Source: Cupriavidus sp. D384 (GTDB lineage: Bacteria; Pseudomonadota; Gammaproteobacteria; Burkholderiales; Burkholderiaceae). Taken from it: DNA of 64,000 nt. Positions 15,976-25,167 of this stretch are shown here, piece after piece. The stretch lies in NCBI RefSeq assembly GCF_001652915.1, contig NZ_BBQI01000102.1, positions 1 to 64,000 on the forward strand, given 5' to 3'. The position numbers and the translations under genes were made by a program. Below the pieces are notes generated by a model. That model worked only from the letters and a program-made list of their open reading frames with translations, had not been told where the DNA came from and did no database searches. Positions within the stretch are counted from its first letter, which is position 1, and every line of letters starts with the position of its first letter.

Positions 15976-18414
15976 ATGCCCCGTTCCATCCGCCCCTGGC
16001 GCCGCGCAGCCGTCGCCGCCTTCTGGCTGGCCGCCGCCAGCTTGCCCGTCCAGGCCGCCGGCCCGGACAAGTTCGCGGTACCCGGCCTGGAAAAGCCAGC
16101 CACGGTGCTGGTGGACCGCTGGGGCGTGCCGCATATCTACGCCAATACGCTCTACGACGCGTTCTATGTGCAGGGGTTCATGGCCGCACGCGACCGGCTC
16201 TGGCAGATCGACCTGTGGCGCAAGCGCGGGCTGGGCGAGATGGCGAAGGACTTCGGCCCGGCCTATGTCGAAGGCGACCGCATGGCGCGTGCCGTGCTGT
16301 TCCGGGGCGACATGTATCGCGAATGGCTGGCCTATGGGTCCGATGCCAAGCGCGTGGCCGAGGCCTTTGTGGCTGGCGTGAATGCCTATGTGGCGCAGGT
16401 GGAGGCGCATCCGGAACTGCTGCCGCCCGAGTTCAGGATCCTCAACTACAAGCCGTCGCGCTGGCGCGCCGAAGATATCGTGCGCATCCGCCATCATGGC
16501 CTGACGCTGAACTTCACGGGCGAGATCGATCGCGCGCAGATCTTCTGCTACGTGAAGCCCAACGCCGTACGCGCCGACTGGGTGCGCCGCGAGCTTGATC
16601 CGGCGGTCGAGCCCAAGGTGCCCGAGGGTCTCGACACCTGCGCCGTGCCGGCTGCCGAACTGCGCCGCGCCTACGACCTTGCCACGGCTGCACCGCGTTT
16701 TCCGAAGGAATGGTGGTCGCAGGGCGTCAGCAAGGCCGGCAACATCCCGGTGGAGCAGCTCTATGCCACCGTCGACGCGAACAGCGACACCGGCCGCAGC
16801 CTGGGGTCGAACAACTGGGTGATCGCCGGCAGCCGCACCACCACGGGCCGCCCGATCCTGGCCAACGATCCGCACCGTGCCCATGGCGCGCCCAGCCTGC
16901 GCTACATCAGCCATCTCAATGCGCCGGGGCTGTCGGTGATCGGCGCGGGCGAACCGTTCCTGCCCGGCATTTCGATTGGTCACAACGGCACGATTGCCTT
17001 CGGCCTGACCCGGTTCTACATGGACCAGGAAGACCTTTACGTCTACGAGACCAACCCGGCCCAGGCGCACGAATACCGCTACAAGGGCCGCTGGGAGCCG
17101 ATGGAAACCGTCACCGAGCAGATCGCGGTGCGCGGCGAAGCCACGCCGCGCAAGGTGACGATCGACTACACCCGGCATGGCCCGGTGCTGTTCGCCGATG
17201 CCAAGACCGGCCGCGCCTACGCGCTGCGAGCGGCCTGGCTGGACTACGGCATGGCACCGTACTTCGGCTCGATGGACTATATGCGCGCCCAGAACTGGGA
17301 CCAGTTCCGCGCCGCCATGAACCGCTGGGGCGCGCCGGGCGAAAACCAGGTCTATGCCGACCGTAGCGGCAATATCGGCTGGATTCCGGGCGGGCTGACC
17401 GTCAACCGTCCCAACTGGGACGGCCTGATGCCGGTGCCCGGCGATGGCCGCTACGAATGGGCGGGCTATCGCAACATGGACGAGCTGCCGTGGGCATTCA
17501 ACCCGGCGCCCGGCTACGTGGTGACGGCCAACGAGAACAACATCCCGCCCAATCATCCGGCCGCGAAGATCGGCGTGGGCTACGAGTGGAGCGACAGCTC
17601 GCGGGCGCGCCGCCTGAAGGCAGTGGTGGCGGCCAATCCGCGCAGTTCGCTGGAAGACTCGATGGCGTGGCAGAGCGACACGGTATCGCTGCCCGCGCAG
17701 CGTGTGGTGGCGCTGGTCAAGCCGCTGAACAGCAGCGATGCCCAGGTGCAGCGCGGCCTGGACCTGCTGCGCAACTGGGACGGCAACGAGCGCGCCGACA
17801 GCGCCGCCGCCGCGCTGTTCGAGGTCTGGTTCACCAAGTACCTGCGGACGGCCGTGGTGCGTGCCGCGTTGTCGCCGGAGGGCGCGCGTCTGGTCGGGCC
17901 CGGCGATGCCAGCCGCGTGATCGCCGTGCTGGAGCGGCCCGATACGTGGATGACGGTGGACAAGCGCAACGAGATCATGACCGCCACGCTGAAGTCGGCG
18001 ATGGTCGAGGTCGAAAAGAAGCTCGGCACCGACCCCAGGGCCTGGCAATGGGGCAAGCTGCACACGGCTGTGTTCAGCCATCCGCTGGACCCGATCCTGG
18101 ACCCGGCGCAGCGCCAGCAGTTCGACGTCAATGCGGGCCCGATTGGCGGATCGTCATTTACGCCGATGAACACCAGCTACCGCAACAGCGACTACCAGCT
18201 GACGGCCGGGGCGTCGTTCCGCATGGTGCTCGACGTGGGCAACTGGGACGCCTCGCGCGTGGTCAACACGCCGGGGCAGTCCGGCAACCCGGCCAGCCCG
18301 CACTACCGCGACCTGGCGCCGCTGTGGGCCAAGGGCGAGTACTTCCCGCTGGTGTATTCGCGCAAGGCGGTGGAAAAGGAAAGCAAGGAACGCGTGGAGC
18401 TGGTGCCGCAGTGA
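15976..18414 (+). CDS. Penicillin acylase family Ntn-hydrolase
   Basis: This 812-residue periplasmic precursor has a signal peptide (1-~30, VQAAG). The alpha-chain begins VDRWGVPHIYANTLYDAFYVQGFMAARDRLWQIDLWR in outline. A spacer is followed by the beta-chain nucleophile Ser278 at GSNNWVIAG, then DPHRAHGAP and the oxyanion-region Asn in VTANENN. Self-cleavage would expose Ser278 as the catalytic N-terminus. Members hydrolyse amides such as beta-lactams or acyl-homoserine lactones. AHL acylase activity (quorum quenching) is a reasonable alternative but cannot be told from sequence alone. GAGGAG precedes the ATG by 6 nt. Confidence 0.88.
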   Translation: MPRSIRPWRRAAVAAFWLAAASLPVQAAGPDKFAVPGLEKPATVLVDRWGVPHIYANTLYDAFYVQGFMAARDRLWQIDLWRKRGLGEMAKDFGPAYVEGDRMARAVLFRGDMYREWLAYGSDAKRVAEAFVAGVNAYVAQVEAHPELLPPEFRILNYKPSRWRAEDIVRIRHHGLTLNFTGEIDRAQIFCYVKPNAVRADWVRRELDPAVEPKVPEGLDTCAVPAAELRRAYDLATAAPRFPKEWWSQGVSKAGNIPVEQLYATVDANSDTGRSLGSNNWVIAGSRTTTGRPILANDPHRAHGAPSLRYISHLNAPGLSVIGAGEPFLPGISIGHNGTIAFGLTRFYMDQEDLYVYETNPAQAHEYRYKGRWEPMETVTEQIAVRGEATPRKVTIDYTRHGPVLFADAKTGRAYALRAAWLDYGMAPYFGSMDYMRAQNWDQFRAAMNRWGAPGENQVYADRSGNIGWIPGGLTVNRPNWDGLMPVPGDGRYEWAGYRNMDELPWAFNPAPGYVVTANENNIPPNHPAAKIGVGYEWSDSSRARRLKAVVAANPRSSLEDSMAWQSDTVSLPAQRVVALVKPLNSSDAQVQRGLDLLRNWDGNERADSAAAALFEVWFTKYLRTAVVRAALSPEGARLVGPGDASRVIAVLERPDTWMTVDKRNEIMTATLKSAMVEVEKKLGTDPRAWQWGKLHTAVFSHPLDPILDPAQRQQFDVNAGPIGGSSFTPMNTSYRNSDYQLTAGASFRMVLDVGNWDASRVVNTPGQSGNPASPHYRDLAPLWAKGEYFPLVYSRKAVEKESKERVELVPQ

Positions 18415-18458
18415 TGCGGGGCGTCGTGGGCCATTGAGGCACCGGCCCTCTCCCCCGG

Positions 18459-18485
18459 CCCCTCTCCCGCAAGGCGGGAGAGGGG
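18459..18485. repeat. GC-rich intergenic palindrome, copy 1
   Basis: The perfect 12-bp arms CCCCTCTCCCGC/GCGGGAGAGGGG enclose the loop AAG. It is the best copy of a repeat family also seen at 18566, 25018, 25113, 33378 and 61364. It may double as a terminator after the acylase gene. Confidence 0.75.
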
Positions 18486-18494
18486 AGAAACCAG

Positions 18495-18559
18495 CGGCAT
18501 AGCGAATACCGTCTGTTTGCTCCGCGCTCCCACACAACGGCATAGCGAATACCGTCTGT
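18495..18559. repeat. 22-bp direct repeat pair
   Basis: An identical 22-bp sequence beginning CGGCATAGCGAATACC is present at 18495-18516 and 18538-18559. Its first 17 bp form an imperfect palindrome (CGGCATAG-C-GAATACCG). The pair lies between copies 1 and 2 of the GC-rich palindrome, so this 130-bp gap is built of nested repeats. Confidence 0.75.
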
Positions 18560-18565
18560 GTTCGT

Positions 18566-18589
18566 CCCTCTCCCGCGTGCAGGAGAGGG
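18566..18589. repeat. GC-rich intergenic palindrome, copy 2
   Basis: CCCTCTCC/GGAGAGGG arms (18566-18573 with 18582-18589) enclose an 8-nt loop. It lies 29 bp from the stop of the convergent dehydrogenase gene. Confidence 0.65.
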
Positions 18590-18617
18590 GCGTGCGAGAG
18601 GGCAGGCCTCTACTTCA

Positions 18618-21600
18618 CTACAGCGCCATCTCCAGCACTCGCGCCACATGCAATGCCTCGCGGCCGGCGCCGTCGTGGATCTGGTGCCGGCAGCTCGTGC
18701 CATCGGCCACGACCAGCGTGCCGGCGTCGGCCTTGCGCACCGCTGGCAGCAGTGACAGTTCCCCCATCCGCATCGACACCTCATGGTGCTCGGCTTCGTA
18801 GCCGAAGCTGCCGGCCATGCCGCAGCATGACGATTCGATCAGCGCGGTCTTGAGCTCCGGAATCCATCCCAGCACCTGTTCCACTGGCCGTACGGCATCG
18901 AATGCCTTCTGGTGGCAGTGCCCGTGCAGCAGCGCCTGCTTGTGGTCGATGGGCTTCAACGCCGGGGCGAAGCGGCCAGCCGCATGTTCGCGCACCAGAA
19001 ACTCCTCGAACAGGAAGGCGTTGTCCGCCAGTGCCCGTGCGGCGTCGCCATAGCCGTACTGCAGGAATTCATCGCGCATCGACAGCAGGCACGACGGCTC
19101 AAGCCCCACCACCGCCACGCCGCGCGAGACAAATGGCAGCAGCGTGTCGAGCGCGCGCTTCGCTTCGGCCTTGGCTTCATCGACCAGACCGGCTGCCAGG
19201 AACGTGCGGCCGCAGCACAGCGGACGCTCGCCAGGCACACCCGACAGATGCACGGTGTAGCCGGCCGCCTCCAGCACGCGCTGGGCGGCCCGTGCGTTGC
19301 CGGGCTCCATATGGTTGTTGAAGGTGTCGACGAACAGTACAACGTCCTTGCCGCCCGCGGCCTGCGCCTGATAGTCGTCGCGCAGGAAGGCCGGCTGCCA
19401 GCGCGGCAGCGAGCGTCTGGCCGACAGCCCCAGCAGCCGTTCGCCCAGTTGCGGCAGCCCCGGCACGCGGTCGCGCAGGTTGAACAGCCAGGGCAGCCTG
19501 CTGGCGGTGCCCGCATAGCGCGGCAGGAAGGCCACGAGCTTGTCGCGCAGGCGCAGCCGGCCCGCGCGGGCGTTGGCGGCGCGCACCTCGATCTTCATCT
19601 TCGCCATGTCGATGCCGGTCGGGCAGTCGCGCTTGCAGCCCTTGCAGGACACGCACAGGTCCATGGTGTCCTTGACGGCGGGATCGAGCAGGCCCTCGCT
19701 GCCGAGCTGGCCGGACAGCGCCAGCCGCAGCGTGTTGGCCCGCCCGCGGGTCAGGTGCTGCTCGTCGCGCGTGACGCGATAGCTCGGGCACATGGTGCCG
19801 GCGTCGAACTTGCGGCAGTGGCCGTTGTTGTTGCACATCTCCACGGCGGCAGCCAGGCCGTTGGCGGGATCGAGCCCGGTGCCCGGCGCGCTTTCCGCCT
19901 CGGTCACGGGGTTGCGCGTGACGTTCCAGGCCGACCAGTCCAGCGCGGGTTGCAGCGGCTTGACGGTGTAGCCGGGCGGGAAGCGGAACAGCGCCGTGTC
20001 GTCCATCTTCGGCGTGCGCACGATCTTGCCGGGGTTGCAGCGGTTGTCGGGATCGAACAGCGCCTTGACCTCGGCAAACGCGTTCGCCAGCGACGGGCCG
20101 AACTGCCACGCCACCCATTCGCCCCGGCACAGGCCGTCGCCATGCTCGCCAGAGTAAGCGCCCTTGTATTCGCGCACCATGGCGGCGGCTTCCTCGGCAA
20201 TGGCGCGCATCTTGCCTGCGCCGTCGCGGCGCATGTCGAGGATGGGGCGCACATGCAGCGTGCCGACGCTGGCGTGTGCATACCAGGTGCCGCGCGTGCC
20301 GTGCTTGTGAAACACCTCGGTCAGGCGCGACGTGTATTCGGCCAGGTGTTCGAGCGGTACCGCGCAGTCCTCGATGAACGACACCGGCTTGCCATCGCCC
20401 TTCATGCTCATCATGATGTTCAGGCCAGCCTTGCGCACTTCCCACAGCGCCTTCTGCGGGGCCGCATCGGGCATCTCCACCACCGAGCCAGGCAGGCCCA
20501 GGTCGGCCATCAGTTCCACCAGCTGGCGCAGGCCGCGCAACGTGGCGTCGCGGTCTTCACCGGCGAACTCCACCAGCAGGATGGCCTCGGGCTCGCCGAT
20601 CAGCGCCTTGTCGATGACGGGGCGGAAGGCCGGATTGCTGCGCGCCAGGTCGATCATCGTGCGGTCGACCAGTTCCACGGCAGCCGGCTTGAGCCCGACG
20701 ATATGGCGCGTCAGGTCCATCGACTGGTAGAACGTGGGGAAATTGACCACGCCCAGCGTCTTGTGCGTGGGCAGCGGTGCCAGTTGCAGCGTGATCTGGC
20801 GGAAGTACGCCAGCGTGCCTTCCGAGCCCACCAGCAGGTGCGCCAGGTTGACGCTGCCGTCGGCGGTATAGGGCCGCTCGTTCTGGGGGTGGAAGATGTC
20901 GAGGTTGTAGCCGCCCACGCGGCGCAGCACCTTCGGGTACATCTGCGCGATGGCGTCGCGTTCGCGCTCGGCAATGCGGCGTACGCCGTCGGCAATGGCG
21001 CGGTGGGGTGCGTTGTCGTCCGGCCACCGTGCGTCGAAGCGCACGTCGTCGCCATTCGCCAGGATGGCCTGCACGCCCAGCACGTTGTGCACCATGTTGC
21101 CGTACTGGATCGAGCGCGAGCCGCACGAGTTGTTGCCGGTCATGCCGCCGATCGTGCATTGCGCGGCGGTGGAGACATCCACCGGAAACCACAGGCCATG
21201 GGGCTTGAGCCACGCGTTCAGGTGATCGAGCACGATGCCGGGCTGCACGGTGACGGTGCGCGCCTGGGGATCGAAGTCGATCACCTGGTTCAGGTACTTG
21301 CTGTTGTCGATCACCAGCGCCTCGCCCACGGTCTGGCCGCACTGGCTGGTGCCGCCGCCGCGCGGCAGCAGCGGTGCCTTCAGGTCGCGGGCGATATCGA
21401 GCGCGAGCCGGGCGTCGGCTTCGTCGCGCGGCACCACCACGCCCAGCGGCATGATCTGGTAGATCGACGCGTCGGTGGCATAGCGGCCGCGGCTGGCGGT
21501 GTCGAACAGCACGTCGCCGCGCAGCTCGGCGGCCAGGCGCCGGTACAGCGGCGATTGCAGGGCGGACGGCGACACGGCGCCGGGCATGAAGCGCAGCGGT

Positions 21601-21638
21601 TGCACGCCGGGCGGCGTAGGGGTGACAGGCAAGGCCAT
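18618..21638 (-). CDS. FAD/Fe-S 2-hydroxyacid dehydrogenase, YdiJ-like
   Basis: This 1006-residue fusion protein has a PCMH-type FAD domain (~40-270: LLPRGGGTSQCGQTVGEALV, CTIGGMTGNNSCGSRSIQYG), an FAD-oxidase C-terminal domain with FDPDNRCNPGKIV, and a GlpC-like Fe-S half with CNNNGHCRKFDAGTMCPSY and CVSCKGCKRDCP. Two CCG (DUF224-type) motifs close it: GERPLCCGRTFL and SSCCGMAGSFG. E. coli YdiJ, of the same architecture, oxidises D-2-hydroxyglutarate; D-lactate or glycolate are other possibilities. Electrons probably enter the quinone pool. It is co-directional with the downstream-oriented GntR gene. Neighbouring aminotransferase, transporter and CoA genes suggest a role in a carboxylate pathway. 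Confidence 0.88.
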   Translation of the reverse strand: MALPVTPTPPGVQPLRFMPGAVSPSALQSPLYRRLAAELRGDVLFDTASRGRYATDASIYQIMPLGVVVPRDEADARLALDIARDLKAPLLPRGGGTSQCGQTVGEALVIDNSKYLNQVIDFDPQARTVTVQPGIVLDHLNAWLKPHGLWFPVDVSTAAQCTIGGMTGNNSCGSRSIQYGNMVHNVLGVQAILANGDDVRFDARWPDDNAPHRAIADGVRRIAERERDAIAQMYPKVLRRVGGYNLDIFHPQNERPYTADGSVNLAHLLVGSEGTLAYFRQITLQLAPLPTHKTLGVVNFPTFYQSMDLTRHIVGLKPAAVELVDRTMIDLARSNPAFRPVIDKALIGEPEAILLVEFAGEDRDATLRGLRQLVELMADLGLPGSVVEMPDAAPQKALWEVRKAGLNIMMSMKGDGKPVSFIEDCAVPLEHLAEYTSRLTEVFHKHGTRGTWYAHASVGTLHVRPILDMRRDGAGKMRAIAEEAAAMVREYKGAYSGEHGDGLCRGEWVAWQFGPSLANAFAEVKALFDPDNRCNPGKIVRTPKMDDTALFRFPPGYTVKPLQPALDWSAWNVTRNPVTEAESAPGTGLDPANGLAAAVEMCNNNGHCRKFDAGTMCPSYRVTRDEQHLTRGRANTLRLALSGQLGSEGLLDPAVKDTMDLCVSCKGCKRDCPTGIDMAKMKIEVRAANARAGRLRLRDKLVAFLPRYAGTASRLPWLFNLRDRVPGLPQLGERLLGLSARRSLPRWQPAFLRDDYQAQAAGGKDVVLFVDTFNNHMEPGNARAAQRVLEAAGYTVHLSGVPGERPLCCGRTFLAAGLVDEAKAEAKRALDTLLPFVSRGVAVVGLEPSCLLSMRDEFLQYGYGDAARALADNAFLFEEFLVREHAAGRFAPALKPIDHKQALLHGHCHQKAFDAVRPVEQVLGWIPELKTALIESSCCGMAGSFGYEAEHHEVSMRMGELSLLPAVRKADAGTLVVADGTSCRHQIHDGAGREALHVARVLEMAL

Positions 21639-21715
21639 GAGCGGGGATGTCTCCGGTTGCGGACACTCGAAGTCGCCGTCATGGCCCCGGGGGCGCCCGC
21701 TGCGGGCGCTTCGGT

Positions 21716-22408
21716 TCAGGCGGCGACGTTCTGTGCGCGTTCTAGTTCGGCGATCAGCGCGGCGTGCTTGTGCTCCAAGTGCGCGCGCAGGATGTCACGC
21801 AGGGCCGCACCGTCGCGCTTCGCCAGGGCATCGAGCATCTCGCCGTGCTCGCGCACGGCCATGTCCCATTTGTCGTGGTCGAAGTTCGAGCGGAAACGCA
21901 GCGCCTGGATACGCAGGTTGATGCGTCGATAGGTCTCCTCAAGAATCGGATTGCGCGCCGCCGCGTTGATGGCGTCGTGGATGCGCCGGTTCAGCGCGTA
22001 GTAGTTGGGCAGGTCGCGCCGGGCGTGGCACGCCAGCATCTCGAAGTGCAATGCGCGGATCTCGTTGAGCTCGGCCTCGGTGATGCGCTGGCAGGCCAGT
22101 TCGCCCGACATGGCTTCGAGCGCGCCCATCATCTCGAACAGGTGATTGACGGTGTCGGTCGACAGCACCACCACCTCGGCGCCCCGGTTCGGCAGCAGCG
22201 TCACCAGCCCGTCGGCGGCCAGCACCTTGAAGGCCTCGCGCAACGGTGTGCGGGATACCTGCAGCAGGTCGCACAGCACGCGCTCGTTCAACCTGGTGCC
22301 TGGCGCCAGATCGCCCTCCATGATCATCGTGCGCAGGCGCTGGGCCACCGCCACATGCAGGATCTGGCGGTCGACGGCTTGCGGGGATAGGGTCGGAGAA
22401 GTGCTCAT
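21716..22408 (-). CDS. GntR-family regulator, FCD subfamily
   Basis: This 230-residue regulator has a winged helix (~18-85: VAQRLRTMIMEGDLAPGTRLNERVLCDLLQVSRTPLREAFKVLAADGL). An FCD effector domain (~90-220) follows, with the metal-binding His/Asp set in NRRIHDAINAAARNPI and AVREHGEMLDALAKRD. Such regulators bind carboxylate ligands. It is divergent from the aminotransferase-transporter-CoA operon. Two mirror-image TTGTATTCAAAA sites in the shared gap are its likely operators. It probably governs both arms of the cluster. Confidence 0.9.
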   Translation of the reverse strand: MSTSPTLSPQAVDRQILHVAVAQRLRTMIMEGDLAPGTRLNERVLCDLLQVSRTPLREAFKVLAADGLVTLLPNRGAEVVVLSTDTVNHLFEMMGALEAMSGELACQRITEAELNEIRALHFEMLACHARRDLPNYYALNRRIHDAINAAARNPILEETYRRINLRIQALRFRSNFDHDKWDMAVREHGEMLDALAKRDGAALRDILRAHLEHKHAALIAELERAQNVAA

Positions 22409-22423
22409 CAGGGATCGTGTGGC

Positions 22424-22452
22424 TTGACAGTATTGTATTCAAAACCTACTCT
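22424..22452 (+). promoter_or_regulatory. Candidate promoter with operator in its spacer
   Basis: TTGACA (22424-22429) is followed by a 17-nt spacer and TACTCT (22447-22452). The spacer contains the TTGTATTCAAAA site (22433-22444), so a bound regulator would block it. The -10 element is weak. Confidence 0.4.
22433..22444. promoter_or_regulatory. GntR/FCD operator-like site 1
   Basis: TTGTATTCAAAA lies 25 bp upstream of the GntR start codon. It resembles FCD-type operators (TTGTAT-ACAA-like). Its exact reverse complement is site 2. Confidence 0.6.
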
Positions 22453-22619
22453 GGGGCAAGCACGAATCACGTTCCGGTGCGATTTTTGACACCCGGAACC
22501 ATGCAACGACTGGCATCAAGGCCTTCTAGTTGTTGATTTATAAGGCTTTTTAGCGGAACGGCGAGCGTACATGCCTGCCAACATTATCCCGCATGCTGGC
22601 GCTGCAGTGCATCCCTGTT

Positions 22620-22639
22620 TTTTGAATACAAAATTCAAA
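22620..22639. promoter_or_regulatory. GntR/FCD operator-like site 2
   Basis: TTTTGAATACAA (22620-22631) is the exact reverse complement of site 1. It overlaps a further inverted repeat TTTGAAT-ACAAA-ATTCAAA (22621-22639). It lies just before the aminotransferase ATG at 22659. Confidence 0.6.
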
Positions 22640-22658
22640 CGTGAGGACACGAGGCGAC

Positions 22659-23867
22659 ATGATCCGACTGAATTCCCATCCCGCCGGCCGGCACTTCCTG
22701 CAGATTCCGGGACCCACCAACGTGCCCGACCGCGTGCTGCGCGCGATGGACTATCCGACCATCGACCACCGTGGCCCCGAGTTCCAGCAGCTCGGCAAGA
22801 AAGTTCTGGCTGATATCCGCAAGGTCTTCCAGACCGAACAGCCCGTGGTGATCTATCCGGCGTCGGGCACCGGCGCGTGGGAGGCGGCGCTGGTCAACAC
22901 GCTGTCGCCGGGCGACAAGGTGCTGATGTACGAAACCGGCCATTTCGCGTCGCTGTGGAAGAAGATGGCCGACAAGCTTGGCCTGAACCCCGAATTCATC
23001 GTGGGCGACTGGCGCCATGGCGTGGACGCGGCGGCCATCGGCGCGCGGCTGGCCGACGACCGCAACCACGAGATCAAGGCGGTCTGCGTGGTCCACAACG
23101 AGACGTCGACGGGCGTCACGTCCGACGTGGCGGCCGTGCGCCGTGCCATCGACGCCGCCAATCACCCGGCGCTGCTGCTCGTGGATACGATTTCGTCGCT
23201 GGGCTCGGTCGACTATCGCCACGACGAGTGGGGTGTCGACGTCACGGTATCGGGCTCGCAGAAAGGCCTGATGCTGCCGCCGGGCATCTCGTTCAACGCG
23301 GTCAGCCAGAAGGCGATTGCTGTCTCGGCCAAGGCGAAGCTGCCGAAGGCGTTCTGGGGCTGGGAAGAGATCCTCGAATCGAACAAGAACGGCTTCTGGC
23401 CGTACACGCCGGCCACGAACCTGCTCTACGGCCTGTCCGAGGCGTGCGACATGCTGCTGGAAGAAGGCCTGCCGAACGTGTTCGCGCGCCACCAGCGCCA
23501 TGCTGCGGCCACGCGCGCCTGCGTGACGGCCTGGGGGCTGGAGATCCTGTGCCAGAACCCGGCCGAATACAGCCCGGCGCTGACCGCCGTGGTCATGCCC
23601 GATGGCCATAGCGCCGATGCGTTCCGCAAGACCGTGCTCGAGAACTTCAACATGTCGCTGGGGCAGGGCCTGTCGAAGCTGTCCGGCAAGGTCTTCCGCA
23701 TCGGCCACCTGGGCGACTTCAACGACCTGACGCTGATGGGCACGCTGGCCGGGGTGGAGATGGGGCTGGCGCTGGCTGGCGTGCCCCATCGCGCCGGTGG
23801 AGTGCTGGCGGCGATGGAAAGCCTGCGCAACGCGGCCAGCACGCAGCCAGCCTTGCGCGCAGCCTGA
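22659..23867 (+). CDS. Class V serine/alanine-glyoxylate aminotransferase
   Basis: This 402-residue PLP enzyme has HFLQIPGPTNVPDRVLRAMDYPTIDHRGPEF at the N-terminus, the cofactor-loop ASGTGAWEA, the Asp-containing LLLVDTISSLGSVDYRHDEWGVDV, and the PLP lysine in SGSQKGLMLPPG (~residue 200). These are hallmarks of serine-glyoxylate and alanine-glyoxylate aminotransferases. A different oxo-acid acceptor is possible given the unusual neighbourhood. ATG 22659 follows GAGG by 4 nt; a GTG at 22641 is less likely. It heads the operon through the CoA-transferase gene. Confidence 0.88.
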   Translation: MIRLNSHPAGRHFLQIPGPTNVPDRVLRAMDYPTIDHRGPEFQQLGKKVLADIRKVFQTEQPVVIYPASGTGAWEAALVNTLSPGDKVLMYETGHFASLWKKMADKLGLNPEFIVGDWRHGVDAAAIGARLADDRNHEIKAVCVVHNETSTGVTSDVAAVRRAIDAANHPALLLVDTISSLGSVDYRHDEWGVDVTVSGSQKGLMLPPGISFNAVSQKAIAVSAKAKLPKAFWGWEEILESNKNGFWPYTPATNLLYGLSEACDMLLEEGLPNVFARHQRHAAATRACVTAWGLEILCQNPAEYSPALTAVVMPDGHSADAFRKTVLENFNMSLGQGLSKLSGKVFRIGHLGDFNDLTLMGTLAGVEMGLALAGVPHRAGGVLAAMESLRNAASTQPALRAA

Positions 23868-23983
23868 CCCGGACCCCGGCAACCCAACCGATGTAGCAGA
23901 CAGAGGCGGCCCCGCAGAGGCCGCTCCGACAACAGGCCGATGCGCCGCCAGAGCGCACGGCCGCCACCCAAAGGAGACAGACC

Positions 23984-24988
23984 ATGACGTTTCGTTATGC
24001 TGCGCGCGCGCTCGCGTGCGCCCCGCTGTTTGGTGTCGCGCTGGCCGCCGCGCCGGCGTTTGCATGGGAGCCCACCAAACCGGTGGAAGTGGTCGTGCCG
24101 TTCAGCGCCGGCGGCGCATCGGACCAGATGGCACGTTCGATCCAGGGCATCATCGCCAAGCACAAGCTGATGAACCAGCCGATGATCGTCGTGAACAAGG
24201 CCGGTGCCAGCGGCGCGGAAGGGCTGATGGATACCAAGGCGTCGAAGGGCGATGCGCACAAGCTGCTGGTGACATCGTCGGCGCTCTACACGGTGCCGAT
24301 GATCAGCCAGCTGCCGTTCAACTGGCGCGACCTGACGCCGGTGGCGATGGTGGCCATGGACGAGTTTGTGCTCTGGACCAACGCCGAGGCCCCGTACAAG
24401 ACGCCGTCCGACTACCTGACCGAAGTGAAGAAGACACCGGGCAAGTTCAAGATGGGCGGTACGAGCTCGAAGCGCGAAGACCAGATCATCACCGCGCAGA
24501 CCGAGCGCAAGGCCGGCGTGCGCTTTATCTACATCCCGTACAAGGGCGGCGGCGAGGCCGCGACACAACTGTCGGGCAAGCATATCGACTCCAACGTCAA
24601 CAACCCGTCCGAATCGATCGGCCAGTGGCGGGCTGGCGAGCATCGCGCGCTGTGCGTCTATGCGCCCGAACGCATGCAATACACCTCCAGGATCACGGGC
24701 ACGCAGAGCTGGCACGACATCCCCACCTGCAAGGAGCAGGGCCTGGACGTGCAATACCAGATGCTGCGCGTGTTCATGCTGCCCGGCGGTGTCACGCCTG
24801 ACCAGCAGAAGTACTACGTGGACCTGATGCAGAAGGTGGTGGCTACGCCCGAGTGGAAGGAATACCTCGAAAAGAACGCGCTCAAGAACGACTTCATCGC
24901 AGGCCCGAAGCTGGTGGAATTCCTGACGGCCGACGAAACGCGCCACAAGGACATCATCAAGGAAGCGGGATTCGTGGCGGCGAAGTAG
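23984..24988 (+). CDS. Tripartite tricarboxylate transporter substrate-binding protein (TctC/Bug)
   Basis: This 334-residue periplasmic protein has a Sec signal (1-27, PAFAW). The Bug-family fold shows VEVVVPFSAGGASDQMARS (ligand carboxylate loop), VNKAGASGAEGL, FIYIPYKGGGEAATQL and GVTPDQQKYYVDLMQKV. Bug proteins deliver carboxylates to TctAB; the ligand is not deducible. The preceding AAGGAGAC is a good ribosome-binding site. It lies in the operon 116 bp after the aminotransferase. A palindromic-repeat gap separates it from tctB. Confidence 0.9.
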   Translation: MTFRYAARALACAPLFGVALAAAPAFAWEPTKPVEVVVPFSAGGASDQMARSIQGIIAKHKLMNQPMIVVNKAGASGAEGLMDTKASKGDAHKLLVTSSALYTVPMISQLPFNWRDLTPVAMVAMDEFVLWTNAEAPYKTPSDYLTEVKKTPGKFKMGGTSSKREDQIITAQTERKAGVRFIYIPYKGGGEAATQLSGKHIDSNVNNPSESIGQWRAGEHRALCVYAPERMQYTSRITGTQSWHDIPTCKEQGLDVQYQMLRVFMLPGGVTPDQQKYYVDLMQKVVATPEWKEYLEKNALKNDFIAGPKLVEFLTADETRHKDIIKEAGFVAAK

Positions 24989-25017
24989 TTGCGCTAGCTG
25001 TTGGCTGATGGTTTGCT

Positions 25018-25044
25018 CCCCTCTCCCGCGTGGCGGGGGAGGGG
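25018..25044. repeat. GC-rich intergenic palindrome, copy 3
   Basis: CCCCTCTCCCGC/GCGGGGGAGGGG arms with a GTG loop have one mismatch. It lies between tctC and tctB and could tune the ratio of binding protein to permease. Confidence 0.65.
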
Positions 25045-25112
25045 CCGGGGGAGAGGGCGCATCGGTTCGGACTGCATACCCGGCAGGCAGAACCCCACAC
25101 CCTTTCCCCCAA

Positions 25113-25138
25113 CCCCTTTCCCACAAGTGCGAAAGGGG
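25113..25138. repeat. GC-rich intergenic palindrome, copy 4 (diverged)
   Basis: CCCCTTTC/GAAAGGGG arms are separated by 10 nt. A CCTTTCCCCC direct half-copy lies just before it. It occupies the same gap as copy 3. Confidence 0.5.
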
Positions 25139-25167
25139 AGCCGAAAACAGAACGGGGGAGACACCCA

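Noticed and set aside
18912..21932. A 3-kb open frame on the plus strand opposite the FAD/Fe-S dehydrogenase
   Set aside because: It is the antisense of a clear conserved gene, has low-complexity composition and no motif; such frames are common in GC-rich DNA.
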